From Tigriopus japonicus (lineage: Eukaryota; Arthropoda; Copepoda; Harpacticoida; Harpacticidae): a stretch of DNA of 64,000 bases. The stretch's first letter is position 1; each line of letters opens with the position of its first letter. The stretch spans positions 580,899 through 644,898 of the forward strand of contig CM021315.1 of the NCBI GenBank assembly GCA_010645155.1, written 5' to 3'. The notes under the pieces were generated by a model. It had not been told where the DNA came from, made no database searches, and saw nothing but the letters and a program-made list of their open reading frames with translations. This document shows, in pieces, positions 23,132 through 34,537 of this stretch. Both the position numbers and the translations under genes were made by a program.

Positions 23132-26100
23132 ATTTGATCTTGTATTTCAAACATCCTCAAAGGTTAATCTTACGGAACAACATGGGTAAAACTTATTTTG
23201 AATGTCTCTTTTCATGCCACGCATATTTTGGCACAAGCGCAAATTTTTATGTTGATATGGAGAATCATGACCTTCAGTACATTATACCTACTTGCAAGTG
23301 GGCGTTGGATAACCTTTTAGTCAAAAATAGAATTGTGCAATAACGTTTTAAGTGGGGGAACAAAAGCAGTTTGGAGTTTTTTTCCTCAAGTGTTGGAAAG
23401 TAAAATGTAACATTATTATCCATCATAAAATTAGCACAGAACACTCTCCTCTATCTTTATATTATTATTTTTTGCTTTGAATGGCACTATTTGATCAAGG
23501 ATTTGAAAGCTAAGTTAAAATTTACTTGGTCTAAGTTTTACCCTCTGACTAAGAGAAAGACAAAAATAATCGATGATAGGTAAAATGGCTAATGATGTGC
23601 CAGAACTTGAGTTGGTGAATCTTAATGTTTGGCCATGCTACGTTTACGTATGTGTAAACCTCATATTTACAAATCTCGAAATGTGATTTAGACGAGAAAC
23701 TGCCAAATAAAGGTTTATCATGATTTAAACTAGGTCTTACCTTTGACATATCCCTAGTGATTTGGCCAAAAAAATATTAGATGAACCGTCTAGTTTGTCT
23801 GAGCTTGTCCATTGATTACAAACCGATTTACCAACCATGCGGTCGATTGCCCGACATCCAGTAGTTTAGAAAACAAGTGAGGGTCGTCGTGCCTTCGCTT
23901 ATGCATTGGAACTTTCTATTTGGTTCAACCACAAATGACAAGAGAATTAAAGATAAACTTTTCGAGGTTCCAAAACCGCCAGAACCAACACACATGAGGA
24001 CAAAATGGTCATAAACACAACCATGAATGTCCTCACCCCAAAAAGTTTAAGGCACCTCTTTTCTTCTTTTAAAAGGGAGATGACTTTCGTCTTACTCTAA
24101 ATGAACTTTTGTGAATGAATTTGTGTTCCGAGTTGGTCCTTAAACCTTGACCACAGGCGGATTTTAGCACTTGCTTGGAGCAAACAATTAACCCGAAAGT
24201 TGGCCGTCCGACTATTCAAGGCTCAACTTCGACTTTCAAGTGTGCAAGAGCACAACAGATCTTTATCATAATGTACGGGCACCATTAGGAACCGTCAGCC
24301 TTGCTGAATCAATGTCGACCTCCACTATTTGACACCATGTATTTCGGATTGAAGCATGGTAACTTACTTTTTCGATTTCCACACATGTACTGAGAAGAAT
24401 TTACTGATTCGTGTTTTGAAGGGTGGCTGAGACCACTTTGACATTATTAGTAGCCCTTCGATTACGATTCACTTACAATAACACAAGTCAAAAAGTAGTG
24501 CACGACACACCGATTATTGAAAATACCAAACCTATCGCAAGCATAAATCTTCATATCAAGTAATTTTTACCTTTGAAGACATACATGAAGGTCAGTAATT
24601 TTAGATGAAATGTTCCCTTCACTTTTTTGGGCTCCAAAGTTGGGTCAGTTCGTGGATAATTTCAACAAAAATTAAACTGTTACAATCAGTTTTTCTTCCA
24701 TTTAAGGAAATTTCCAATACACACACGGTAACAATCTAATAATAAGGTGGATAGACAATAAGTTGTTTGAACCGTAGAACCTTTTCAGACTCGCAAGAGA
24801 TCTATTTAAGATCTCTTGAAGGTCTTAAAGGATTCAGATCATTCATCAATAGTATATGAGTGTTTCCTGGTATGACATTATTTGTCAACCGTGGATGTGG
24901 TTTTCATAGTAATGTGGTTCTTTTGGAACCATTCATGTGTTTTGTTAGTTCATGGAAACCCGCAGAAAAGGCCTCGAACTAAATCGATGTTTCCTAAATG
25001 ATTTTGGTAACACTTTCCCAAAATTCAAGCCAAATTCCAAAAAATTGGTATACAATATGCTTGGATTGTAATATTTTCGTCGTTTTCAAGAGCTCGTGTG
25101 TATTGGAACTATCTTTGGAATTGATATCCCAAAATCCGAGAATGAGTATGCAAATCTAGTTCATTCTCAACGAAATATGAAAAGAAATGGATGGAGCCAT
25201 TCATATCTCTCCAGTCTTCGATGTCAGATCGGGAAAATAGTTTTCTTCTTTTCAGTTTTATTTCTTTCATATTTTCATCGATCAAGGGAGAAGTGAAAGC
25301 GGGTGCAGGGTCAAGCGAAATAACAATTTAACAACTCGGTATAGAGATGCGGAACTCAAGCAAGGGCCTAAAAACTTTATCCCTTATCAAGCCAAATGGG
25401 GAAACGGCTCCAAGTATAGGGGGTGGGGGATCAGTTGCAGAATTTGCCTTTGGTTCCTAACATACGGATTCTGAAAAGTTGTTAGCATTTTGCTAAAGTA
25501 AGGTTGCTCACGGATGTGTAACAAAATTGAAATTCTTGAACTAAGGAAAACCGCCACGTTTCGTATTAGAGACCATTCAATTCATGGTATAGGAAGTCGG
25601 CTATTTTTTGGGAAGGCATACTTTCCGGTCATTGTTTATACATCGCTTAAATAGAAAAAGTAAGCTCGTAATGTCTAATTTTCATTGAATTGTTCAAATT
25701 CTCATCAACTTCGCATTGATTTCGAATTTCTTTGTATATTGTAGAACTTGGTAGTTGGTCTAATATCCTTGCCTATGAAAACTTGTATCATCCAAAAAGA
25801 ACTAAGTCTGAGTCAAGCAGATACTAAACTGCCGGTTCCATAAATATCTGTCAAATAACTCAAATCGAAACAAGTAACGGTATATTGTAAAATATCAAGA
25901 GATGAAAATATGCAGTTCTTACCGTTCGTTAGTTTACGTTTTCATCCAACTTGAAGCAATCCTCATGGCCTTTGATTAGCATGACCGACGACCTCTTCGA
26001 TGGGCTTCAATTCATCCTTTTGATGGTAAGACGACCACTCGATTCACGCTTCGTTTCCTACTCATCTTTTTTCTCGATGATGGCTTACTTACTCGTTCAC

Positions 26101-26256
26101 GGGCTCGAAACGTCTTATATCTCGGGTTGTCCGTCCGTCCGTTCATTTGTTCGTTCCATACTTCCTTCCTCGGGTCCTTTTTCTTTGGGAAGAAACTCTC
26201 CTCTCATAACCTTCGCGGGGTTCGACAACTTTTCTCTCTCTTGTTCTCTCGTTGTT
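23132..26256. other. Intergenic, AT-rich, nothing recognised
   Basis: No gene, RNA or clear repeat is visible in this 3.1-kb stretch up to the assembly gap. Confidence 0.4.
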
Positions 26257-26513
26257 NNNNNNNNNNNNNNNNNNNNNNNNNNNNNNNNNNNNNNNNNNNN
26301 NNNNNNNNNNNNNNNNNNNNNNNNNNNNNNNNNNNNNNNNNNNNNNNNNNNNNNNNNNNNNNNNNNNNNNNNNNNNNNNNNNNNNNNNNNNNNNNNNNNN
26401 NNNNNNNNNNNNNNNNNNNNNNNNNNNNNNNNNNNNNNNNNNNNNNNNNNNNNNNNNNNNNNNNNNNNNNNNNNNNNNNNNNNNNNNNNNNNNNNNNNNN
26501 NNNNNNNNNNNNN
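26257..26513. other. Assembly gap (257 N)
   Basis: Run of N. Any open frame crossing it is unsupported. Confidence 1.
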
Positions 26514-26672
26514 AAACCTCGTCAAAAAGTGAAATCAGCCTATTTATGGCGTCATCTATGGATGGTTCCTGCTTCAGAATGGAAATCAAATCCAACTCTT
26601 CCAATCTTTCAACAATAAGAGGCCAATGTTCCTCTTTGAAATTGAATGCAAAATTTGTCTTTTCTGTGAAAA
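26514..26672 (-). CDS. Unidentified exon-like open frame cut by the gap
   Basis: The minus strand is open from about 26672 to the gap. A good acceptor (TTCTTCCTATTTTTTCACAG) lies just upstream. The peptide is amphipathic and protein-like, with EEHWPLIVERLEELDLISIL and IDDAINRLISLFDEV. I do not recognise it. The next 350 bp hold repeated transposon-like segments, so it may belong to a transposable element rather than a host gene. Confidence 0.35.
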
Positions 26673-26730
26673 AATAGGAAGAAAAAAGTTTTGCCCAAAA
26701 TGTTTTGTTTAAGGGATCACATGAAATTTC

Positions 26731-27034
26731 ATTTGCCATTCCTTGTTTTATTTGCCATTTTAGAGGCGTTCATTTGCCATTTTTGGACCTAAGAGGCATG
26801 TTTTATCCATGGATTATTCAATGGATAAAAATATTTTCTCTTAAATGTTCATACACTTGCATTCCATTTTATTGTTGGTGAAACATAATGTTCATTTTCC
26901 GAATTTAGTGGCCAGTTTTGCTAGATTTAGGTAAATGTTCGTGTCTATTTGACATTTCATTTGCCATTTCTTGTTTTATATGCCATTTTAGAGGCGTTTA
27001 TTTGCCACTATTGGGCCTAACAGGCATGTTTTAT
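26731..27034. repeat. Two copies of an ~80-bp motif, transposon-end-like
   Basis: About 26731-26810 and 26949-27034 share ATTTGCCAT, TTTATTTGCCATTTTAGAGGCGTT and GGCATGTTTTAT blocks in direct orientation. On the minus strand the outer edge reads TAGGGTTGCAGATTTCTGGC, similar in style to hAT termini. No partner end is seen, perhaps because of the gap. Confidence 0.5.
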
Positions 27035-27188
27035 TTGCCAGAAATCTGCAACCCTACCACCGACACAATGTGTGTGTACGTTGAAATGAGTAAAAAGACC
27101 TTAAATAAAAGATAAATACAAAATTTGGGTGTTTTAGCAAGCGACTCTCGTTCTATCTAGCCAAGGATGGCTCAAGCCAGGATTACTT

Positions 27189-27301
27189 TCAAAATACACA
27201 CTGGGTCCGATTAGTACAATGAAAATTCAACGGAACAATACATTTGTTGCAAAAACCTCACATTATAGTACAATGATCGGACCTAGTGTGTATTTTTGAA
27301 A
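27189..27301. repeat. Hairpin MITE, about 113 bp
   Basis: The left arm TTTCAAAATACACACTGGGT mirrors the right arm, whose reverse complement reads TTTCAAAAATACACACTAGG. The match continues through TCCGAT. The stem is about 30 bp with small mismatches. Confidence 0.75.
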
Positions 27302-27861
27302 TTCGTCCTGAAGTACAGTGGTTCCTGATCTAGCTTATCCAGGTTTTCTGACAACCACGAGGCGCATGAAGGTTATGTTAATTATTGTCTCATGTGAAAC
27401 ATGCATTAGATTTTACATAAATAATCACCAAATGTCATGTTTTGGCACATTTTAAAACAGCCAAATTTGCGCTATGAACGGACCTTTCATGATGAAATCA
27501 AATAAAAAAGCAAATATTTTTTCACCTTTTCCGTTATTGCATGTTTGTAAACTTTTTTGTCCCTTGCCAAGTGCATCAAAACTGTCATCGACAAATCGAA
27601 ATGTGAGCATTGGTAGAAAAAGAGACTGTAGAGAAAAAAAGAGAAGGTAGAAAAAGAAAAGAAAAAAAAAAAGGAAAAAAATAATTTGCGGCTTTAGGAA
27701 CAAGTTTAAAAAAGTTGGTCTTGATTCACATTGTTGGTCACACTAACTGTCCTCTCAATAGTTGTGAGGGCGACATTTTCCTCATAAATTCAACGCATTC
27801 CGCAACTCACTTGCCAAATCAGCCTGACTAAAGCTTGCACGCTATCTAGAGATTAATCAAT

Positions 27862-28748
27862 GATCTTATGGACATTAATCCACACGCACTTTCCTCTCGG
27901 AAGGGTGACCATAATTTGCGTTCCAAAATTGTGTTTAATGTGACTCACGTTAGTCACACTCATTTCTCGCGAAACAACAAAATGTTTCTGATTTCCATAT
28001 GAGATTGCTTCTGAGTGACCTCTTGGAGGATCTTGAGCATGGATAGAACTACAGACAGTTCAAAAAGTGGCAATAAGCCAAAAGAGTGTAAGTTAAATAA
28101 TATATGATTTCATTCATGACACGTTCTTGTATGGTCAGTTAACAGATAACGGGATTTTGGTATTCAAAATATTCAAAAAAACAGGAAAAGGTCACCTTAT
28201 GTAGCATGGACAGCCAAGCAGGAAGTTAAGGGAGGATGTTAGGTTTAAAAAGCTTCACTGTTACAGGTTGACAAATTAGATTAGAAATCTCAAAAGTTCT
28301 CGTAGAAATGGAGTGAAAACAATACAAAATGTAAAGGTACTTAGAATGGTTCCAAGAATCATGATTTTAATGCCAGCAAAAATGAAGAGAAGCCAATGCA
28401 GGATCAACCGTATTTAGTTTCCCATTCCTTATTTCCTAAAATTTATACAGTCAGCCTGTAACAGTTAAACTTTTCAAACCCAACACCTTAACTTTAGCTA
28501 CATGTTCGGCTGTCCATACTACTTCAGGTGTCCCTTTCTTAAAATAGACGACGTACGTGTGCTAGAGTGAAAGGACGACCTTTCCTCTAGGTCTGTTCAA
28601 GTAAAAGATAACTGTCACATTTTGTTTTTGTTTCGCTCGAATTGAGTGTGACTAAAGTGGGTCAGATTGAATATAATTTTGATATGCAAATTATGGCTAC
28701 CCTTCCGAGAGGAAAGTGCGTGTGGATTAATGTCCATACAATGATCTA
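27862..28748. mobile_element. Long-TIR element (about 115-bp arms)
   Basis: The left arm contains TATGGACATTAATCCACACG and CTTTCCTCTCGGAAGGGT. The right arm repeats both in inverse at about 28690-28748. Similarity continues inward through TTAGTCACACTCA..TCG.GCGAAAC to about 115 bp. No transposase is evident. A second inverted repeat is nested inside. Confidence 0.8.
28190..28532. mobile_element. Inverted-repeat element nested in the 27862-28748 element
   Basis: The left end GGTCACCTTATGTAGCATGG mirrors the right end, whose reverse complement reads GGACACCTGAAGTAGTATGG. Similarity extends about 85 bp inward through ATGGACAGCC and CTGTTACAGG. It sits wholly within the older element. Confidence 0.7.
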
Positions 28749-30902
28749 AGATGGCATGACTGAGAAATCAAGAAATGTGCAGTTGGCACCAAATTTTCTT
28801 CTCTGAAAATTTTTTTATGACCTGATTGGAAGCAAAGATGTTCTGTTCGAGAATTTTTGAGCTTTAGTGACTAGTGACCTAAAAAGATGGAGTATTGGTA
28901 ATTTTGAAGAATCTCAATAAGTGTGTTTGTATTGGGTGAAAAGTCATGGCCTGTAATGACTTTCATGCTATACTTAGCTGTTCTCAGAAGATTGCTGCCT
29001 TCTTTATATCCAGAGTGGTAAGGATATCTTTGTTTTCCATTTTACATCCAACAATTACTGGATGAGAACTGCCACACCTCAGTCCAACACCTATGAGCTC
29101 TAAAAATAGTACTGACACTATTTCCATTCACTTCCACGGCAATAAGTTCAGTCAAGAATGTCTCCAGAGGTGGACTTTTCACGGCACGCCAAAACGGGCC
29201 GGAGGTGACCTCCAATAGAGTCAAAGGCAAAGATCCAATGCCAACTCAGCCGAAACTTTAGACAAGCCTTTCTTGTCTTTTGGCTAATTTGGCTGGGTAA
29301 ATTGCCAAAGATGAAGCCTCTACAAGATTAAGGGTTGCTTAAAGTAAGTGTTGCAATGTTCAAAATGACTTTAATATGCTCATTGATTGGCCCAAAGAGA
29401 AATCGTTGGTTTGAATGGTATAAAAAGGTGACTTAACTTACTGTTTTGCCACACTATACGTCAGATGGTCTGTGCTCTAGTCTGTCCTAATTTGTTGATT
29501 CAAATATAAGTAATCTAAAGAAGACAATGTGCCACAGGGTCCCTGAAGAGAGTAGATGAAAATAAAAAATGGTGACCAAAACAATCAGAATATTGTTAAG
29601 AACTTCTTATGCAACGCATTGGACAAAACCTGCCAATGTAAAGTGTAATGTGCTTTAAAGCCTCTTGTGAGTGTTCAAATGATTTATTTGAAAACAGGAT
29701 CTGCGATGGCATAAGTTTTTTTTCGTAGTTCTCACTAGAAGATCACATAATACAGCGTTTCTTCAAACTTTCAAGACACAGCAATTGAGGCATGTCAAGT
29801 AAAAATCTGCTTGTTTTTCCCATCAAAATTTCAATGAAGAATTTCCAAATAAAATCATTTAGACTGCAAGTGTCTTTCAATAGTCTTCAAACACTTCAAA
29901 ATTGGCCAACTAACCGCAACATCCCGGGCTTGCCGAGTTCTAGTGGCCTGTGGTATAAAGTTACATGCAGTAGTCACGGCCTTTGACGGCTTAAATGGGC
30001 AAACCTGGGGTCATTCCTTAGGGTGAGGTAAAAATTAATGCCTGTTCAATGGAGCGGCAATATCCCCATAGTGTGGACAGCCTTTATCAGATCGCACCTG
30101 CGTAAGCCGCGTTCTGACTTCAGCAAAAACAAAAACAAGCAAACTTCAAAATTGAATTTTTGTGCAGTTTTTCTGAGTTGCTGTAGTCACCCTGAAGAAG
30201 GAAAACAAGCTCAGTGGTGCTACTTCTTTTAAGTCGTGCAATCAAGTTCAAGTTCGTGTGGCTCATAATTTAAAAACTGTGTTTTAGTGTCTATTTTCCA
30301 AAGCATCATCATTCTGTAATCAGTGTGTTTTGTTTAATGTCTGGCAGTCTCGTAGAAGGCTCTCTAGATTCTTATGTTCTCGTGAATATCTGAAGTGATC
30401 ATCTGAACTGATGAAGTCATCTCAGAAAGCTAACTGAATGAAGGTAAGACGATCAAAACTTTTTTGTGAGGATTATAATAAAGTTACTTAAAGTGTAATT
30501 GTCAGATAAGTGTAGCCAGTCCAAAGTAATCTATTTTAGACAAAGGTGTGCGGATGTAAGAGAATATAGCTGTAAGAGAATCTGTGGTCACTTTATGTTT
30601 ATGTTATGGGTTGTCACCTTGGCCCCAAATTGAGGTCCCCTTGGCCAAGAGGACCCTTCGAATGTTCGAGAGCAAGTTGATCAAATATCGAACAAGTATG
30701 CGCTCCTTTAAATATCAGATTGAAATTATAAGAGCATTGCTTGCCATGTGTCTTGCAGTTCGCAGACGGAAAGACACATGAATTAATCTCTACGCACGTC
30801 TTCATGAGCCCTCAGGATAGCTTTCAAATGGCCAAAGCGCGGCTGGAATGAGAATGTGGAAGCAAGTTCAGGATTGCCACCGCGCGTCAAAAGGATCTAG
30901 AT
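28749..30902. other. Intergenic, nothing recognised
   Basis: About 2.1 kb of AT-rich sequence without a supported exon, RNA gene or structured repeat. Confidence 0.4.
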
Positions 30903-30945
30903 CAGGGGTCGGCAACCTGTGAGCCCAAGGGTGGTTTTTAGTGGT
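30903..30945. repeat. hAT MITE end fragment (CAGGGGTCGGCAACC)
   Basis: CAGGGGTCGGCAACCTGTGAGCCCAAGGGTGG matches the left end of the MITE at 43755-43995. No matching right end follows, so it is a relic. Confidence 0.7.
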
Positions 30946-31107
30946 AGATTGAACAAATTCTTTGTCATTTTAGAGTTGAGTTAGTGATTTCCTTGTGACA
31001 TTCCTTCTGAATGTTTGTTCATGCACAATTCAGTAAGAAGCAAGTCATCTTCATGGCGCACTATATTCTTCGTTTTGACGGCGTTGTTTCGAACTTTTAA
31101 CCTGAAA

Positions 31108-31475
31108 CCATAGAGGTTGTGAAGAATTGTTTGTTGTCCCCCTGTATTCCCGCCCCACCAGCCTGCCGCGTAGACATCGCTAAAGGCCAGCCAGCGTTGT
31201 CCGTGCACTCAGGAAGCGACAAAACTTAACATAATTTTAACTATTTCGCAATATGTGTGATATTGCACTTATAAATAAGTATCATAATTGTTTACCGATG
31301 GAAAAGAACATTGGTTGGTGATATTGTTGGCAAATTTACTTGAAATATTTGGTAACTTGTCTCTTTCTAAGTGCCTGAACAGTGCTGGCTGGCCTACAGC
31401 GATGTCTACGCGGCAGGTCTTGGCAGCGTCCATAGCGAAAGACAACAATCAATTCTTCACAACCTCTATTGGCAT
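31108..31475. repeat. Inverted repeat with translatable arms
   Basis: The left arm (about 31108-31215) and right arm (about 31365-31475) are inverted copies sharing GAGGTTGTGAAGAATTG, CTGCCGCGTAGACATCGCT and GGCCAGCCAGC. Both arms translate to the same short peptide pattern (AGWPxAMSTRQ..DN.QFFTTS). An old transposon coding fragment duplicated in inverse is plausible. Confidence 0.6.
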
Positions 31476-31844
31476 TAAAGAATTAGTTGAATAGGATTGA
31501 TGAGGAGTGCTGTACGAGATTTACCCACAACTGGGGTGCATTTAACAATCTTTAAGAGACGGGAACACATGCTACATGAATGTCTAAACAATTCATGCAT
31601 TGAATAGGTATAAATAGCGACTATTAAGTACATAACACGTCCCTTTTTAATTGTTCACTCAGATCGTTTTGGGGCTCACAAAAACAATAACTAACAGCTG
31701 TCTGCACATCCTCTTCTGTTTGTTATCTATGGATCTGCACCCACTCTGGTTGACTTAATGGCATTGGATACATTGGATACTATATGTCCTTTTAGCGAGA
31801 CACAGCATGACCTAGAAAAGTGCTTTAGTTGCTTTGGTTATGAC

Positions 31845-32794
31845 TAGGGGTGCACTTTTCGTGCAAATAAAAAAACCAAAAAGTGCAGATTAAAGTGCAA
31901 ATACAAGTGCAAAAAAAAGTGCAATTTTTTTTTGTGAAGTACCAAGAAATTGGTTGATTGATGTGGTTCATTTGGGAAAACACGAAAATTGCTAAGCCCC
32001 TTGGTTGTTCCAAAAATGGTATTTAAGTCAAAAAAGATCAGAATTGCATTTCTCCCAATTTTGGGTTTTCTTCCGACAGCTTCAATTCGATCCCCAACAG
32101 GATTCAAACCTACGCCGTCTGGGGAAGCACTTACACTCGGCTCTTATAGGAACGCATTAGTACGCGCGGCCACTCTGGCTTCCTTAAAGATTTATTTTGT
32201 AAAAAATAAATATGCATATACATGCAATGTCTATCTAACCTTTTGACCGTTTGGCTTCATTTTTAATTTTCAAGCCAAAAGAGTTTTTTACTAAACACAA
32301 GAACCATACTTGGTCAAGGTTTTGTAAAGTACTTTTGGTCTTTTTGTTTTGATTGAAGTGGGTAGGTTGATTATTATTATTTTCTATGTTTATTAAACGT
32401 TTCTTTCTTTCCCATGATTGGTTTTGTTGAGCAGAATTGTTATTCATGTCAAATAAATTGAATTTTCAGTGAAAAAGCTTAGTGTTCATCAACATGATTT
32501 AAATTACCAGCCCATAAGGTAAACTATTTACCCCAACAAGTGAAGCCAATTCCAATGTTTGGAACAATCAACAATATTTTAATTTTTTAGCCATGCTGGG
32601 GTTTTTTGACGGAAAGTTTTTTACACGGAATTTGGAAAAAAATGTTCATTTTTTGAGATTTCTGGCCAAAATACAAAAGATATCAGCAAAAAATCACGGA
32701 AAGTGCAAAAACGTGGAAAAACGGCAAAAAGTGCAATTAAGCAAAAAACCGGCCAAACGTAAAAAAGAGCATTTGCATGAAAAGTGCACCCCAG
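31845..32794. mobile_element. hAT-like non-autonomous element, about 950 bp
   Basis: The left end reads TAGGGGTGCACTTTTCGTGC. The reverse complement of the right end reads CTGGGGTGCACTTTTCATGC. Both ends have clusters of AAGTGCAA motifs, like the element at 22638-23131. No transposase remains and the target duplication is too degraded to define. Confidence 0.7.
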
Positions 32795-34537
32795 TGATAA
32801 GAATTTGCGCTCATCAAGGCAAAATTTGATCTATAATTCGTAGAAGAGCACTCATGCCATTGGAAATAAAGATTTTGCCAAAACCACAGAGGTCCCAGAG
32901 TGGAGATACCAGGGCAGGCCGATCGTGAAATTTCATTGTGGGCAGCAAGGGCCGTGTATCATCAGCGATAAGTTGAAACTTGCTCATACAAACGTATTCG
33001 TAGAAGGCAAAATTTTGAAAAACATACAGTTTTTTGGGCATGTGTTCTCCTTTGCTTCTCCCAAATTATGCCAAGGTGTTCAATGAAGATGATAGTCAAT
33101 TCATATGAATTAAATCACACAATTATTGGATTTAGCATTGAAGATTTGTCTTGCGCACTTTCATTTGTACTATGATCTTCCACTTGTTTGGGCAAGTATC
33201 TTACGATATTCTTGGGAAATATTTGCCTTTTCATGCAATTTCTGGCCAGTTTCAGCAGTAAACAAGTCAGACAAAATGACAATGGCCTCTCTATAGACCT
33301 CTATGGCCAAAACAAGATAGGAGAGCTAAATGCAATACAGTTTTGAACTTGGGAGGACCTACAGATTAATCGAATAAAAAATGTAAGTTTCTCTCGTGTT
33401 AAAAACTACACATAGCTAAAAAAATATCCGAATTTCAATAATATTTTTTATCCTTATATTTCTCCCCTGTTTTTGTATTATACAACTTTGAAATTAATCA
33501 TTTTTAGTTTACTGGGGAATATACGTCTCTAAGTCACACGTTAAAGGTCTTAATCAGATTGTACATGCCATTTTTTATATCTTAGATAACTTCAAACAGA
33601 TGTTGGACAAAGCAAATTTTTGTATATAACACTTGAAGTTTAGTGATTTAGTTAAGTATGATGTAATTGTGAGTTTCAAGCAAAAAATAAATAAAGGTCT
33701 TTGCGTTAAAATTAGGATATTTTCATTTTTTTATACTTTTTAAAAGGAGAGAAACTATCTTTATTTTCAATAACACTGGCTTTGAATAGTCATTCGTAAG
33801 TAAGGCTCGGAAAAAGTTGTAAATTTCAACTTGCACCATAAGTTGCAACTTTTTACCTTTTTGGTCATATTTGACAACAAACTGCAAATTTTTCTGTTTT
33901 AATAGTTCGAACAGTGGAACAATGTCAAATTTGACATGCCACAACCACTTCCCCAACATTTTTTTTTTCTATTTCTGTGATTATCACATCAAAGCAATAC
34001 TGAGTCTTTCATTAAGTAACAAAAATCAAAATTAACTTTTAGAAATTCCGAAATTATATTCTAGAATTTTTGTCATGTTTTGAAAAAATGTCATATTTTT
34101 TCGGCCAATTTTAACATGACTTGACAAACAGACGAAAAAGATTAGCAACTTTTTCTTTTGAGCCCATTTATAGGTTCAAAGGATTTTGCTGTGATGATTG
34201 AAAATATCAACCCATTGTCACAAAAAAAAAATCAAAATGAAGTTGAAAAGCACAATCCACTAAATTGAGTCCAATAATCTAAAAAGCTTGTTCACAATTC
34301 AAAGATGTTAATACCAAAAGATTATTTTTTTTTCTACTCAATTGTTCATCCATAGAAAACCTTTTTTCAGACGCACTATCAGTTCTTTGACACAGTGTAT
34401 CCTAATGGACAAATTGCTTAAAATCACGGAGCGAGCTAATTAACACGAAGTGTAATGTGTTCAGCTCAACTAAACGAGCAATTTATTTGTATAAAATTAT
34501 CGCCATCGAGATTGATTAAATGGGAGAAGTAATGCCC
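32795..34537. other. Intergenic, very AT-rich, includes the 3' flank of the WAP/EGF gene
   Basis: No exon, RNA gene or well-formed repeat is seen apart from the poly(A) signal listed separately. Confidence 0.4.
34482..34487 (-). promoter_or_regulatory. Poly(A) signal of the WAP/EGF gene
   Basis: AATAAA on the minus strand, about 50 nt after the TGA at 34540-34538. Confidence 0.6.

Noticed and set aside
25951..26739. Open frames of 136-198 residues on both strands
   Set aside because: Most of each frame is the run of N. Only the 26514-26672 minus-strand part has any sequence support.
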